From JAHEKO01 sp965212505 (lineage in GTDB: Bacteria; Acidobacteriota; Thermoanaerobaculia; Multivoradales; JAHEKO01): a DNA stretch of 64,000 nucleotides. Numbering within the stretch: position 1 is the stretch's first letter; every line of letters begins with the position of its first letter. This document shows positions 43,780 to 53,028 of the stretch, piece by piece. The notes under the pieces are model-generated. The model had not been told where the DNA came from, did no database searches, and saw nothing but the letters and a program-made list of their open reading frames with translations. A program made the position numbers and the translations under genes. The stretch is taken from NCBI GenBank assembly GCA_965212505.1, contig OZ243123.1:4898001-4962000 (forward strand), written 5' to 3'.

Positions 43780-43857
43780 CGTTCCACCCGTTCGTTTCGT
43801 AGACGAAGTGTGACCGGCGAGCGAGCACAGGACTCGAGACACGCGAACGGGAGATCG

Positions 43858-43873
43858 CAGCCCCCAGGGGCTG
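43858..43873. terminator. Possible terminator hairpin
   Basis: CAGCCCCCAGGGGCTG is a perfect palindrome; as a hairpin it gives a 6-base GC stem with a 4-base loop. It begins 79 bases after the zinc alcohol dehydrogenase stop. There is no T-run downstream, so termination is uncertain. Confidence 0.3.
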
Positions 43874-44023
43874 GGGCTACCGGAGAAGCGCTCTCGGCGT
43901 TCTGGCGCCGCTCGTGGTCGCGCTCTCTCTGATCCAGGTTCGGCTCAGCTCGGTGCGCGTCGGCAGCTGCCGGCGCGCATCGGGTTCGAGCGCAACCCCT
44001 TCGTCCTTCGGATCGTGTCCCGG

Positions 44024-44029
44024 TACAAT
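44024..44029 (+). promoter_or_regulatory. Possible -10 element (TACAAT)
   Basis: TACAAT stands out in GC-rich sequence 63 bases before the beta-helix start codon. The best -35 match about 18 bases upstream (TTCGTC) is poor. This is suggestive only. Confidence 0.22.
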
Positions 44030-44091
44030 CCGGCCATCCAAGTAGAGGGTGGGGCATGCGTCTGAGGGCGCGCTGGACACAGGAGGGTGCG

Positions 44092-45213
44092 ATGCGTCGA
44101 TATTTGAGTCGAGCCATGTCGTGGAGCGGGTACCTGTTGGTCGGACTGTGGTGCATGCCGGCGGCTGCCGACGTCAGCCTGGGCGAGTGGATTGTCCGCA
44201 AGGGCAACACGATCGAAGTGGTCGGGCCGGACGCAAGCGTCGATCTTCAGCAGCTCATCGACGACATTCAGGACGCGAGCGCCACCAATCGCTACCAGAT
44301 CAAGCTCGGTCCGGGCGTCTACGAAATCGGCTCGAACGACATTTTGGTGATGAAAGAGTTTGTCGATCTCTCGGGCTCGGGGCAGGAGACGACCGAGATC
44401 CTCGGCGCCAACGTTTCCGGCGGCGGCGGGTGTGGGAGTCTGGCTGGCCATGGTGTCCTCGCTGCAGTCGACAACTTCGTCCTCAGCGACCTCACGGTGA
44501 CGGGCAACTCGACCGTCAACTCGACGGGATATGTCCTCTGCAACAAGGACAGCGGCTCTCCTACCTTCAGGAACGTCACGGCAAAGGCCATCTCGGACTC
44601 GAACGGAGGCTCTCGGTTCGCGGTACGTCTGGAGGGTGGCAATCCACAACTGATCGACGTCACTGCGATCGTCGACGGCGGCTCGGCCGCCTACGCTCTC
44701 TACTGCTTGAATTCGCTGCCCTCGGTGTCTCGAGCCTGGCTCACGGCGAAGAACGCTGTTTCGGTGAATCGGGGCATCTGGGCGGTCGGCACCTGCTCGA
44801 TCGATGCCTACAACCTGCAGATCCTCGCGGAGGAGGCGCCCACCAACGTTGGAATCGAGATCCAGACCGGCACCGACATCACGCTCAGGGACGGTTTTGT
44901 GCACGCGACGGGATCGGGTGCGAATCGCGGCCTCAAAGCGACCGGAGACGGTCGGGCGGTGCTTCACGGCGTACGTTTCCGAACGAACGATGGCTCGACC
45001 AATACAGGCATTGAGTTGCTCGACGATGCGACGCTTCGGTTCCGGCGGGGCACCGCCGGAGGCACGACAGCGTCGATCGACACCGACTCGACGGTGACCG
45101 CGAGAATCAGCCAATCCACGCTGACCAGCGCGGTCGCCGGGACGGGCACCGTGAACTGCATCGCCTCGGACGACGGCATGGAGAACGAGCTCGACTCGAC
45201 CTGTTCTCCCTAG
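44092..45213 (+). CDS. Exported right-handed beta-helix protein
   Basis: A 373-residue protein from ATG 44092, 5 bases after AGGAGG; an in-frame ATG at 44056 lacks such a site. The signal peptide ends near CMPAAADV. The body is a chain of short beta strands with Asn/Thr/Gly turns (DLTVTGNSTVNSTGYVLCN, TFRNVTAKAI, TDITLRDGFVHA), the look of a pectate-lyase-type parallel helix. Six-plus cysteines suggest disulfides outside the cytoplasm. No catalytic motif is evident, so an adhesin or polysaccharide-binding role is as likely as an enzyme. Confidence 0.7.
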   Translation: MRRYLSRAMSWSGYLLVGLWCMPAAADVSLGEWIVRKGNTIEVVGPDASVDLQQLIDDIQDASATNRYQIKLGPGVYEIGSNDILVMKEFVDLSGSGQETTEILGANVSGGGGCGSLAGHGVLAAVDNFVLSDLTVTGNSTVNSTGYVLCNKDSGSPTFRNVTAKAISDSNGGSRFAVRLEGGNPQLIDVTAIVDGGSAAYALYCLNSLPSVSRAWLTAKNAVSVNRGIWAVGTCSIDAYNLQILAEEAPTNVGIEIQTGTDITLRDGFVHATGSGANRGLKATGDGRAVLHGVRFRTNDGSTNTGIELLDDATLRFRRGTAGGTTASIDTDSTVTARISQSTLTSAVAGTGTVNCIASDDGMENELDSTCSP

Positions 45214-45391
45214 CTAGCGAAACCGGGCGACACCCCGGCGAGCGCTCTGAGCGCCGCGCGCCCTGGCGTCGAGTCTGCGGCGGGGGCGTCTTCGATAGCG
45301 GACCGCCCGTCGACCTGTCGGCGGTTGGGATCGGATCGGAAGCCTGCAACAGGTCGGGCGGTCTCGTGTCTCACCCAGTGGAGGACTCCAA

Positions 45392-45943
45392 ATGCGCGCA
45401 ATCTCGAAGATCGGACTCACAACGGCCCTCCTGGGCCGGGTGCTGTTGCCGTCACCTTCGTCGGCCGACGACGCTGAGGTGACCGGAGAGATCCTCACCC
45501 TCTTGTACGTTCGTGACGTGCGCGAGAGCGTGACCTTCTACCGGGCGATCGGATTCGATCACGACTACTTCTACGACTATCGCGAGGACGAGTACGTGAT
45601 CGACTGGCGAAGGTCTTACCCACCCGAGTATGCAGAGGTGACCAGCGGCAGCATTCGGGTCGCGCTGACGACGGTCGACGATCCCGAGTCGGCAACCTAC
45701 GGCGGAGGTGTACGGCACTACTTCCTGGTCGAGGAAGTCGAGGAGCGCTACGAGCGCATCAAGGCGGCCGGCATCGTCCCTGAACCGGACGAGGTGGAGA
45801 GGCGTCCGTGGATGGACTTCATCACCCTGACGGATCCCGATGGTCACCAGATCGTGTTCGGGCGCAAGAACGAGACCTACTACGAACGAGCCCGAGCTGA
45901 GATCGAGCGTCTTCGGTGCAGTGCGGCTAGCCCCGCTGGCTAG
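45392..45943 (+). CDS. Exported VOC/glyoxalase-like protein
   Basis: A 183-residue protein. Residues 1-25 (MRAISKIGLTTALLG then SSADD) look like a signal peptide, unusual for this superfamily. The remainder has one pair of vicinal-oxygen-chelate modules: LTLLYVRDVRESVTFYRAIGF, then HYFLVEEVEERYERIKAAGI and ITLTDPDGHQIVFGR. Possible metal ligands are Glu and His in these strands. Some proteins of this type bind metal, antibiotics or aromatic substrates; I cannot assign one. Its stop overlaps the convergent sulfatase-fold gene stop by 4 bases. Confidence 0.8.
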   Translation: MRAISKIGLTTALLGRVLLPSPSSADDAEVTGEILTLLYVRDVRESVTFYRAIGFDHDYFYDYREDEYVIDWRRSYPPEYAEVTSGSIRVALTTVDDPESATYGGGVRHYFLVEEVEERYERIKAAGIVPEPDEVERRPWMDFITLTDPDGHQIVFGRKNETYYERARAEIERLRCSAASPAG

Positions 45944-47283
45944 TCGACGTAGCCGAGCGACTTGAGTGTCTCGAGCGTTTCGCTGTCGAGCTCGGCGGCC
46001 TCGGCCCCCTCAACAGATGCGGCCAGTCGTCGATAGGCCTGAAGCGACTTCATGAGCCGCCGAGTCTGATCCATCTGTTGATGGGCGATGTCGAGGCTCT
46101 CGCCGGGGTCGGCCGAGAGGTCGAAGAGGCGAGCCTGCCGGCGAAGGGGTTCGTGGATCACTTTGAAGGGCCAGGAGATCGCGGTCTCGAGCTCGGGCCC
46201 ATAGAGCGTGCGCTCCGCGATCAGGGTGCGTGGCGGGCCGTGGCCGCCGCCGCTGAGAGAGGGCAGAAGGCTGCGTCCCGGAAGCCCGAAGGGGGCCGCC
46301 TGGCCGATCGCTTCCATCACCGTCGGAAAGACGTCGATCAGCGAGGCCGGCTCACTTCGCCGCCCCGACTCGAATCCGGGTCCCCACCAGATCATCGGGA
46401 TCCGTAGAACCTCGTCGTACAACGTGTGACCGTGTTCGAAGCCGCCGTGATCGCGGAACTCCTCACCGTGATCGGCGGTCAGCAGCACAATGCTCCGGTC
46501 TAGGTGCCCTCGTCGGCGCAGTGCCTCGAAGAGACGGCCAACCTGCTGGTCGACGAAGGCGACCTCTTCGTCGTAGGCGCCGACAAGGAACTCCCAGTCG
46601 ATCTCTTCGCCCGCCTTGATCTTCTGGCGTAGCGGCTTGAGATCCATCAGCTCGTGGCGCTCGTCGTCCGCCATCGGCTCGCTCCACCGGTAGCGGAAGC
46701 CCTCCGGAGCGTTGTACTTGAGATGAGGGTCGAAGAAGTGGAGCAGAAGGAAGAACTCTGAGTCGCCGTACTCGTCGAGCCATTCGAGCGCTCGGTCGAC
46801 CACCTGGTCGGCTCGGCGGATGCGCTTTCGGTTGCCGGCGACGTGGTCGTAGGTCTGGAAGCCGCGCGCGGTGCCGAAGCTAGGGTGGGTGAAGGCGTTG
46901 TTGATCACCGCCCCGGTACGCATTCCCTGGTCGGCCAGAGCTTCGGCGATGGTCGTGAGGTCCGCCCGGATCGGCAGGAAGTCTTTCCCGCCGCTGCTGT
47001 CGCTGGGCCGGGCACCGGCTCGGTGCTCGGCGGGAAGCGTCCCGGTGAAAAGCGACCCGAAGGAGGGCAGCGTCCAGGGAGAGGTTGCATAGGCGTGCTC
47101 GAAGAGCACCCCGTCTCGAGCGAGCCGATCGATCTCCGGGCTCGTGTCGCGCTCGTATCCGTAGGCGCCGAGGTGGTCGGCACGCAAGGTGTCGACGACG
47201 ACCATGACGACCGACGGCGTCTCGGCGCGAGCGCACGCCAGGCTCAGCGCGATCGCCGGAAGCACGAGGAGACGCCATTTCAT
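45940..47283 (-). CDS. Sulfatase-fold enzyme with Thr at the nucleophile position
   Basis: A 447-residue protein from ATG 47281-47283. The signal sequence ends near SLACARAE; Cys17 might be lipid-modified, but the lipobox is imperfect. The alkaline-phosphatase-superfamily core is clear: VVMVVVDTLRADHLGAYGY (metal Asp31), and TADHGEEFRDHGGFEHGHT (metal Asp/His). The formylglycine motif C/S-x-P-S-R is replaced by T71-LPSF, so Thr71 lies where the nucleophile belongs. Thr nucleophiles are used by phospho- and phosphoglycerol transferases such as LtaS. A phosphodiester or phospho-transfer reaction is therefore more likely than sulfate ester cleavage. Confidence 0.83.
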   Translation of the reverse strand: MKWRLLVLPAIALSLACARAETPSVVMVVVDTLRADHLGAYGYERDTSPEIDRLARDGVLFEHAYATSPWTLPSFGSLFTGTLPAEHRAGARPSDSSGGKDFLPIRADLTTIAEALADQGMRTGAVINNAFTHPSFGTARGFQTYDHVAGNRKRIRRADQVVDRALEWLDEYGDSEFFLLLHFFDPHLKYNAPEGFRYRWSEPMADDERHELMDLKPLRQKIKAGEEIDWEFLVGAYDEEVAFVDQQVGRLFEALRRRGHLDRSIVLLTADHGEEFRDHGGFEHGHTLYDEVLRIPMIWWGPGFESGRRSEPASLIDVFPTVMEAIGQAAPFGLPGRSLLPSLSGGGHGPPRTLIAERTLYGPELETAISWPFKVIHEPLRRQARLFDLSADPGESLDIAHQQMDQTRRLMKSLQAYRRLAASVEGAEAAELDSETLETLKSLGYVD

Positions 47284-47387
47284 CGTTGGCGCTTCCGGAG
47301 GTTGTTCGGCGGGTGGTTCCTCATGGAGCGGCTCGCCGCCTGAGTACCACGGCGGCGGTCGGGTCGGCAACTCGCCGCCCCCTCGAC

Positions 47388-48992
47388 CTAGCGTCGTACG
47401 AGCGTGTATCCAGCCGAGCCGCGCCACGCCTGCCACATGTCGCCGCGCTTTTGCTCGGTGACGCAGTGGAGTCGATCGGAGCCGTCGAGGCGACAGCGAT
47501 CGCGATACCGAATCCACCCGCGCTCACGATCCTCTTCGTCGTGGAGCTCGTAGCCCTCTGGATAGGTGACGACGTACTCGCGCACGAAGCCGTCCTCCTG
47601 TGGCCGGAAGGTCGACTCGTAGAGGAAGTCGTTGCGCAGTTGGTAGCCGAGCGCGACGACCTCTCCGGTCCGCGGGTTGTACGTGACGAGGTTGTCGAGA
47701 ATGCGCGCGCCGAAGTCGTCGTCCGGTACACCTTCGTAGAAGCGCAAGAGCTTCCGTTGGGGGTCGGCCCAGTCGAAGCGGAAGGTGGCGCTCGAAGCCA
47801 GCCATGGGTTGGCCCGAACCGCCTCGCTCTCCGGCGCCATGCCCCAGCTGCCGATGAAAGGCTCGAAGAAGCCCAACGGATTGTCGAGCTCGAGTTCGAG
47901 CTCCTCGAGAGCTCGTGTAGCTCGCTGATTCTCGGGGTCGAGGGCCAGGGCTCGATCGTATTCGCGCTGTGCCGAGGCCGGGCGACCGGCTCCTTCGTAG
48001 GCGCGACCCAGGCTGAGCGCAGATGTCGAACTGTCAGGGTGGTTGGTCGCGTTGCGTTTCAACAGGGCGACGGCGCTGTCGTGAGCTCCCATCTTCTGCA
48101 TCTGGAACCCGATCATCTCGATACCGTCGCGTGTTTCGACGTCGGGCTGCGCGCGCCGGAACGCCTCGTAGCTCCACATCACCGCCGAGGGGTCGGTGCG
48201 CTGTTGGTAGAGAGCCTCCAGGTGGCTCTGCAGGGGGCTGCGCTCGAACTCGGGCGGAGCGAACCAGGAGTCGGGCAGGTCGACGTTGGCTTCGACGCTG
48301 CCCCACTGGATGCTCGACTGCGGTTCACCCGTCGCGATGACGGTCTCCTCGTAGCGGTGTGCGATGAGTACCCCGGCAATCTCGCGATAGTCGCCGACGC
48401 GTGTTTCGGTGGTGATCGGATCGCCGAAGGCGTGGAAGGGCGCGGTCTTGCGTTGGGCGATGACGAGGTACGACTCTCGGTCGAAGAAATACTCCTGCTC
48501 GAATCCGTCACGGAGCGTCACGTGGAGCCGGTGCGCCGGCCGATCGCCGATCTCCTCGGGCTCACCTAGCCGGATGGCCGTGCCCTTCTCTCGGTAGTCG
48601 AGGAAGTGCCCTTCGAGGTCGGCGCCGTGACGCGAGGCGGCCGACGCCGCGCCCACGGTTCGAATGACGATGCCCGGATCGGCGAACCACTCCCAGGCGG
48701 AGCCGTCCCACCCTTCCATGAAGCCCCAGGAGGGGCTCTCCGGGTTGCCGACCACCTTGACGTGCGGTCGGCCGAGCGCCATGTAGGCGTCTCCGGCGCC
48801 AGTGAAGGCAGCCTCCTGGTAGAGACCCTGGCTATAGACGATGTTCCGCAGGGCACGCAACGCGGCCGCGCCGCCACGAGCCTCGATGTGTCGGTCGACG
48901 ATCTGGTCGACGGTGAGCGCTGTCTCGGCGGTGAGGAGGCTCGGGATCAGGCAAACGAGTCCCAACACTACGACTCGGGTAGTTCTCTTCAT
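47388..48992 (-). CDS. Exported LolA-like/TPR protein
   Basis: A 534-residue protein from ATG 48990-48992 (MKRTTRVVVLG), signal peptide ending near SLLTAE. The first domain opens VDQIVDRHIEARGGAAALRAL, the pattern seen in LolA/LppX-like lipoprotein-carrier folds and in outer membrane-associated proteins of this lineage. Three helical TPR-like repeats follow at about 320-400 (SALSLGRAYEGAGRPASAQREYDRAL), and a C-terminal beta-domain contains YNPRTGEVVALGYQLRNDF. Function unknown. The 104-base gap to the sulfatase-fold gene suggests possible, not certain, cotranscription. Confidence 0.68.
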   Translation of the reverse strand: MKRTTRVVVLGLVCLIPSLLTAETALTVDQIVDRHIEARGGAAALRALRNIVYSQGLYQEAAFTGAGDAYMALGRPHVKVVGNPESPSWGFMEGWDGSAWEWFADPGIVIRTVGAASAASRHGADLEGHFLDYREKGTAIRLGEPEEIGDRPAHRLHVTLRDGFEQEYFFDRESYLVIAQRKTAPFHAFGDPITTETRVGDYREIAGVLIAHRYEETVIATGEPQSSIQWGSVEANVDLPDSWFAPPEFERSPLQSHLEALYQQRTDPSAVMWSYEAFRRAQPDVETRDGIEMIGFQMQKMGAHDSAVALLKRNATNHPDSSTSALSLGRAYEGAGRPASAQREYDRALALDPENQRATRALEELELELDNPLGFFEPFIGSWGMAPESEAVRANPWLASSATFRFDWADPQRKLLRFYEGVPDDDFGARILDNLVTYNPRTGEVVALGYQLRNDFLYESTFRPQEDGFVREYVVTYPEGYELHDEEDRERGWIRYRDRCRLDGSDRLHCVTEQKRGDMWQAWRGSAGYTLVRR

Positions 48993-49092
48993 GCGTCCTG
49001 ATACGTCCGGGACGCACGATGGTTGGCTCGCGCTGAATGTTCGCGTCGGCGCCCGGGGGGGAGATGTCCCCGGGCGCACGATACGCCCTCGG

Positions 49093-50520
49093 CTACTCAG
49101 GCGGGAGACAGACGTTTGTGCCTGGCGAGAAGCCGAAATCCTCGCCGACGTCTTTGGCGCACACCAGATCGTCGACGCAGTCCGAGTCGTTTCTGCAGTT
49201 CCCTTGACCGGCCCCACAGAGACCGCACTCGCGGCAGAACGCCTTGGCTCCCGGCACGACGGTTGTGCAGGGAGCCGCGAAGAACTCGGGGTCGTAGAGG
49301 TAGCGAATGCCGGCGAGATCATCGTCGCCCAGCGAGGCGCCTCGTGGGTCGACCAGACTGGCGCGCATCACCGCGTCGGACAGGAGTTCACTGCGACTGC
49401 AAGACGGTGCGCGGGCACCGCCGCACGAGTGGCCCAGACCCAGAGTGTGCCCGAGCTCGTGGGTGTAGACGTGCTCGAAGAGGGTCTCGGCGATGTCCGG
49501 AAACTCCTCGACGAGGCAGCCGAGACCGTCGTTCATCACGATGTCCGCTTCGATGATCACGGCAACTCGAACGACGCCCTTCCAGTCTTGGGATTCGCTC
49601 GCTGTATTCGAGAATCCGCCCGCGGCGAGGACGCCGCCTTCGTCGCAGTCGTAGTCGCGGCCGATGAGTTCGTTGAGATCGCTGAAGAGAATGGTGGTCT
49701 TGCCGTCGGGGCGGAGCAGGCCGCCGTTGGCCGAGGTCTTACCGCCGTTGAGCAGCCGAACGGGAGTACCGCTCTGCTTGCGGCTCCAGGCCTGGCGCGC
49801 CTTTCGGAAGGCGACCGCACCGTTTTTGGTCAACCCGGGCTGACCGTCCTGGTGGCGGGACCATTTGAGCTTTCGCCCAGTGTCGAAGCGGAACCAGCGC
49901 GACGTACGCCCGAGGAGGGTGAACTTCGGCTCGATCGCTCTGAGTCGAGGAAGGACGTAGTCGGCCGTTCGCTCGATGCCCTGGCTTCGATCTCGAATCC
50001 AGCCTGCAAAGCGCTCACCGTCCCTCACGTCGGTCGGCTCGGGAGCACCGGCCTTGCGCTTCAGAAAGACGGCTCCCTCCGAGTCGACGAAGGGTCGGTG
50101 GAGGGTGCGCTCGCCGTCGAGTCGTTGCGCGAGGAAGAGCCCCTGATTGAGATGGAGAATCTGGTAGCTGCCATCCGGTCGAGCGGCGAGAAAGAGGAGG
50201 TACTCGCGGCCCGCGATGAGTGGGGGAATTCCGAAGACTCGAGCCTCGGCTCCGCTCGAGGGATCCACTCCGCCGGGAGCCCGCAACACGAGCCGCCCCT
50301 CGCGGGCGGCGCCCTTGAGCACCTCGGTGACGGCGGCGGGGGTATCGGTCGCGATGGCACCTCGGACTCTGTTCGACGAGGAGGCGCCGACGTTGGCCCA
50401 GACGATGAGGTCGGCGCTGTCGACGAGCGCCTCGTCCGAGACGACGACATAGGTCAGAGCCGAAGCGATGCCGGAACCGAGGAAGAGGCAGAGGAAGAGA
50501 ACTGCGCTAGGACGAAACAT
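49093..50520 (-). CDS. Exported metzincin (matrixin-like) metalloprotease
   Basis: A 475-residue protein with a signal peptide ending near GSGIASALT. The N-terminal half (about 20-190) has beta-rich sequence with no named domain. The catalytic domain has the full metzincin zinc motif H354-ELGH358-TLGLGH364 (HExxHxxGxxH), with a likely Met-turn at DAVMRAS about 20 residues later. A Cys-rich tail (CRECGLCGAGQGNCRNDSDC) resembles a small disulfide module. Secreted protease, substrate unknown. It begins 9 bases after the HAF-like gene stop and is probably cotranscribed. Confidence 0.82.
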   Translation of the reverse strand: MFRPSAVLFLCLFLGSGIASALTYVVVSDEALVDSADLIVWANVGASSSNRVRGAIATDTPAAVTEVLKGAAREGRLVLRAPGGVDPSSGAEARVFGIPPLIAGREYLLFLAARPDGSYQILHLNQGLFLAQRLDGERTLHRPFVDSEGAVFLKRKAGAPEPTDVRDGERFAGWIRDRSQGIERTADYVLPRLRAIEPKFTLLGRTSRWFRFDTGRKLKWSRHQDGQPGLTKNGAVAFRKARQAWSRKQSGTPVRLLNGGKTSANGGLLRPDGKTTILFSDLNELIGRDYDCDEGGVLAAGGFSNTASESQDWKGVVRVAVIIEADIVMNDGLGCLVEEFPDIAETLFEHVYTHELGHTLGLGHSCGGARAPSCSRSELLSDAVMRASLVDPRGASLGDDDLAGIRYLYDPEFFAAPCTTVVPGAKAFCRECGLCGAGQGNCRNDSDCVDDLVCAKDVGEDFGFSPGTNVCLPPE

Positions 50521-50529
50521 GACGGACTC

Positions 50530-51843
50530 CTAGTTCTCGATGGGTGTGAGTACGACGGTCGTGAAACGGCCAACCTCGCCGGTGACGGTGACGACGATCT
50601 GGCCGCGATCGTTGAGCGCCAGCGCCTCGAACGCCTGCAGGTCGACGCCGGCCGCGTCGAGAAACGCCTGCACCGGTCGGAGTCCGAAGGCGGGGTCGAA
50701 GAGGAAGGGCACCGACAGGTTGCTGCCGATGGCCATGTTCCCGAGCACTGCTGAGTTCTCGTTCATGGCCACGAGGTCGAGATCGTCGAAGCCGTCGTGT
50801 TCCTGATTCCGGGCCATCCGCGTGAAACGCCTGGGCTTGACCCTGCGCTCGGTCCCTCCCGGGCGGGTGGGTCGGATGTAGAGGATGTCGCTGCGTCGCT
50901 CGCTCTTCTTCGAGGCGAGCCCGCCGATGTCTCCGTTGTCGGTGAGGAAGGCGGAGAACGCCTGGATCGTCTTGGCGATCTCGAACGTTTCCACTCCGCC
51001 GGATGGGGTCCAGTAGGCGGGCACGAGGAGGTTGTCCTCGGTGAACAGCGAAACCGGCAGCTCGCCTCGGGAGTTGGGCTGACCGACAAAAAGAACGAGT
51101 GGGCCGACGTCTCCGAAGCTCAATATCTCGCCGCTGTCTCTCACGACGAGCGTCTCGAGACGGTTGACGAATCCGCCGAGCGGTAGGGGGCGCTCGGTGC
51201 CGAGGATCCGGCGAAACACGAGATCACCGTTGTCGTTGAACCCCTCCAGGGCGGCCTTCTCCAGCCGCGGGTCGAGAGGGCGAAGGTCTTCCCAGCCGAT
51301 GTCCGGTGTGTAGAGGAGGGTCGCCTTACCCTTGCCGCCGAAGACCTGCCCGAGATTGTTCAAGCCGTTGATGATCAGGCGGTTTCCCTGCTCGGGTAGC
51401 CCGTTCTCCAAGTCGCTCAGACCTCCCTCGTCCGAGAAGAGAAAGGCTCCGCTGAGTCTGCCGTTGCTGTTGACGCGCCAGCCAGCGACGTCGCCACGTT
51501 CGTTGATGAACAGGGCGAGGGTCCTCAGGGTCCCCTCCGGATCGAATGTCAACGTTTCGCCGTCTGGCGAATGCCGGAACCCGACGACCTGCCCAAATCG
51601 GTTCTGTGCCCGGCCGGCGACCTGCCCGCTCTCGTTGATGGCCACTCCGGTCACCGTGGGCAGCTCGATGTCGCCAACGGTGACGGAGGGGAGGACCGCC
51701 ACTTCGTATCTGGGCACCTTGCCGGCCCGTGCCGAGCCGCCGATCGCTAGACAGCCGATGAGCGCGGCGGATAGAAAAAGGTCTCTCCGACGGGCGGAGC
51801 GGTGCGTGTGCGCGGACTTCTGGTCGGTGAAAGATTCCCTCAT
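50530..51843 (-). CDS. Exported HAF-repeat-like protein
   Basis: A 437-residue protein. I favour ATG 51841-51843 (MRESFTDQKSAHTH); an upstream ATG at 51879 has an AGG close by and is possible. A twin-arginine-like RRRDLFLSAALIG signal precedes the cleavage region GGSARAGK. The body has repeated short units, GVAINESGQVAGRAQNRFGQVVGFR, GDVAGWRVNSNGRLSGAFLF, NGLNNLGQVFGG and NDNGDLVF, matching extracellular HAF-type repeats, which are predicted to form a beta-propeller. No enzymatic motif is evident. Divergent from the 51907 gene. Confidence 0.72.
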   Translation of the reverse strand: MRESFTDQKSAHTHRSARRRDLFLSAALIGCLAIGGSARAGKVPRYEVAVLPSVTVGDIELPTVTGVAINESGQVAGRAQNRFGQVVGFRHSPDGETLTFDPEGTLRTLALFINERGDVAGWRVNSNGRLSGAFLFSDEGGLSDLENGLPEQGNRLIINGLNNLGQVFGGKGKATLLYTPDIGWEDLRPLDPRLEKAALEGFNDNGDLVFRRILGTERPLPLGGFVNRLETLVVRDSGEILSFGDVGPLVLFVGQPNSRGELPVSLFTEDNLLVPAYWTPSGGVETFEIAKTIQAFSAFLTDNGDIGGLASKKSERRSDILYIRPTRPGGTERRVKPRRFTRMARNQEHDGFDDLDLVAMNENSAVLGNMAIGSNLSVPFLFDPAFGLRPVQAFLDAAGVDLQAFEALALNDRGQIVVTVTGEVGRFTTVVLTPIEN

Positions 51844-51906
51844 ATCGTCGTCACTCCCATCTGGTTCAGGTGCTCTCATCTGTACCTAACGGGTGTCGTT
51901 CGACCA

Positions 51907-53028
51907 TTGGTTTGGTCGGCCGTCGCGTCGACTACACTGGCAGCCGCTTTGGATCGGGCCTTTACGCAATTCGTGCTGCAGCTGGCCGACGCCGACGCCG
52001 CGCCGACGGTTCGAGATGTGGAGCGTGTTCTCGAAGCGCTCAAGCGGCTTCTCGTGCGGGAGCTGAGCCGGCGCGGCATTCTGGACAGCTCGCCTTCCTA
52101 CCTGGGCGTCGTTGGCGAGTCGTGGGCGGAGGGGGGAGGCCCCGGCGCACTCAGCGAACTCGCCGAGGAGTGCTTCACCTACACCTTCGTCGAGCGACTT
52201 CAGACTCTGCGAGCGCAGGCGCAGGTGAAGCCCGACGTCGAAGGACTGGTGCGATTGAACGTGCGGCACTTCGTCTACGAGCGCCAGCGGCGAAGCGATC
52301 CGCTGGGAGCGCGTGTCTATCTCGCGTTCAAGGGTGCGGTCGAGAGCGCCATCGAGTCGGGGCGCCTGTTCCGACTTTCCGGTGCTGGGTCGCTTTCCAA
52401 CGAGAACGTACTCGCCTTCCGGGTTCAGGCACTGACGGTCGCGGACGGTGAGTACATTCGCGAACAGGTCCGTCTCTGGTCACCCAAACTGTTGCCGGCG
52501 CTTGTCGTCGCTTCCGGAAGAGCTTGGACGGCGCTTCTCGGGCGACTGGTCGAGCTCATCTGCGCGCTCGAGGGCGAGGGCGTCGAGGCGTTTCGAGTGG
52601 GAGACGCCCTGCGGGAGTTCAAGTCGTCTGTGCGTGCGCACTGGGCGACGATCGTCGCTGCCGAGCTCGGCGCAACGGACGCCGGCGAGGTCCGCGTCGA
52701 GACGGAGGAGTCGGTGCTGCCCGCGCTCGGTTTTGAAGACCGCCAGGCGTTCGAGGCGCTCCGCCGCGAGGTTCGAGCTGCGCTCGGAGAGCTCGACGTC
52801 GACGAGAAGACTCGTGCCTACCTTCGCGACCTCTGGAGTTTTCTGGCCGACTCCGCCGCCTCGCCAGACCGCGAGGCGAGTCTTTCGCAGCGACGGATGG
52901 CGCGCGACGCGGGGGTCCCGCGGGGGCGTCTACCGGAACTCCTCGCGGTGCTCGCCGATCTGGTCTCTCGAGTTCGGTCGCAGCCGATTTCTCGACGGGG
53001 GCCGTTAGCCATGGATGGAGATGAGTGA
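51907..53028 (+). CDS. Unknown helical protein, regulator-like (anti-sigma/CHAT locus)
   Basis: A 373-residue protein if TTG 51907 is the start; open frames upstream run into the divergent HAF gene. The sequence is largely helical, with Arg/Glu-rich segments: VERVLEALKRLLVRELSRRGI, RLNVRHFVYERQRRSDPLG, ARVYLAFKGAVESAIESGRLF. There is no HTH, zinc finger, signal peptide or membrane segment. The layout (helical N-terminal part, RHFVYERQRR basic stretch) recalls regulatory proteins encoded in place of a sigma factor at CHAT loci, but this rests on context. The downstream gene overlaps it by 14 bases. Confidence 0.55.
   Translation: MVWSAVASTTLAAALDRAFTQFVLQLADADAAPTVRDVERVLEALKRLLVRELSRRGILDSSPSYLGVVGESWAEGGGPGALSELAEECFTYTFVERLQTLRAQAQVKPDVEGLVRLNVRHFVYERQRRSDPLGARVYLAFKGAVESAIESGRLFRLSGAGSLSNENVLAFRVQALTVADGEYIREQVRLWSPKLLPALVVASGRAWTALLGRLVELICALEGEGVEAFRVGDALREFKSSVRAHWATIVAAELGATDAGEVRVETEESVLPALGFEDRQAFEALRREVRAALGELDVDEKTRAYLRDLWSFLADSAASPDREASLSQRRMARDAGVPRGRLPELLAVLADLVSRVRSQPISRRGPLAMDGDE

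Larger units (their letters stand above)
43780..44091. other. Intergenic region with a hairpin and a possible promoter
   Basis: A 312-base stretch between the zinc alcohol dehydrogenase and the beta-helix gene. It holds a perfect inverted repeat near 43858-43873 and a TACAAT hexamer near 44024. No protein-like open frame is convincing; frames crossing it on the minus strand are Arg/Ser-rich. Confidence 0.45.
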
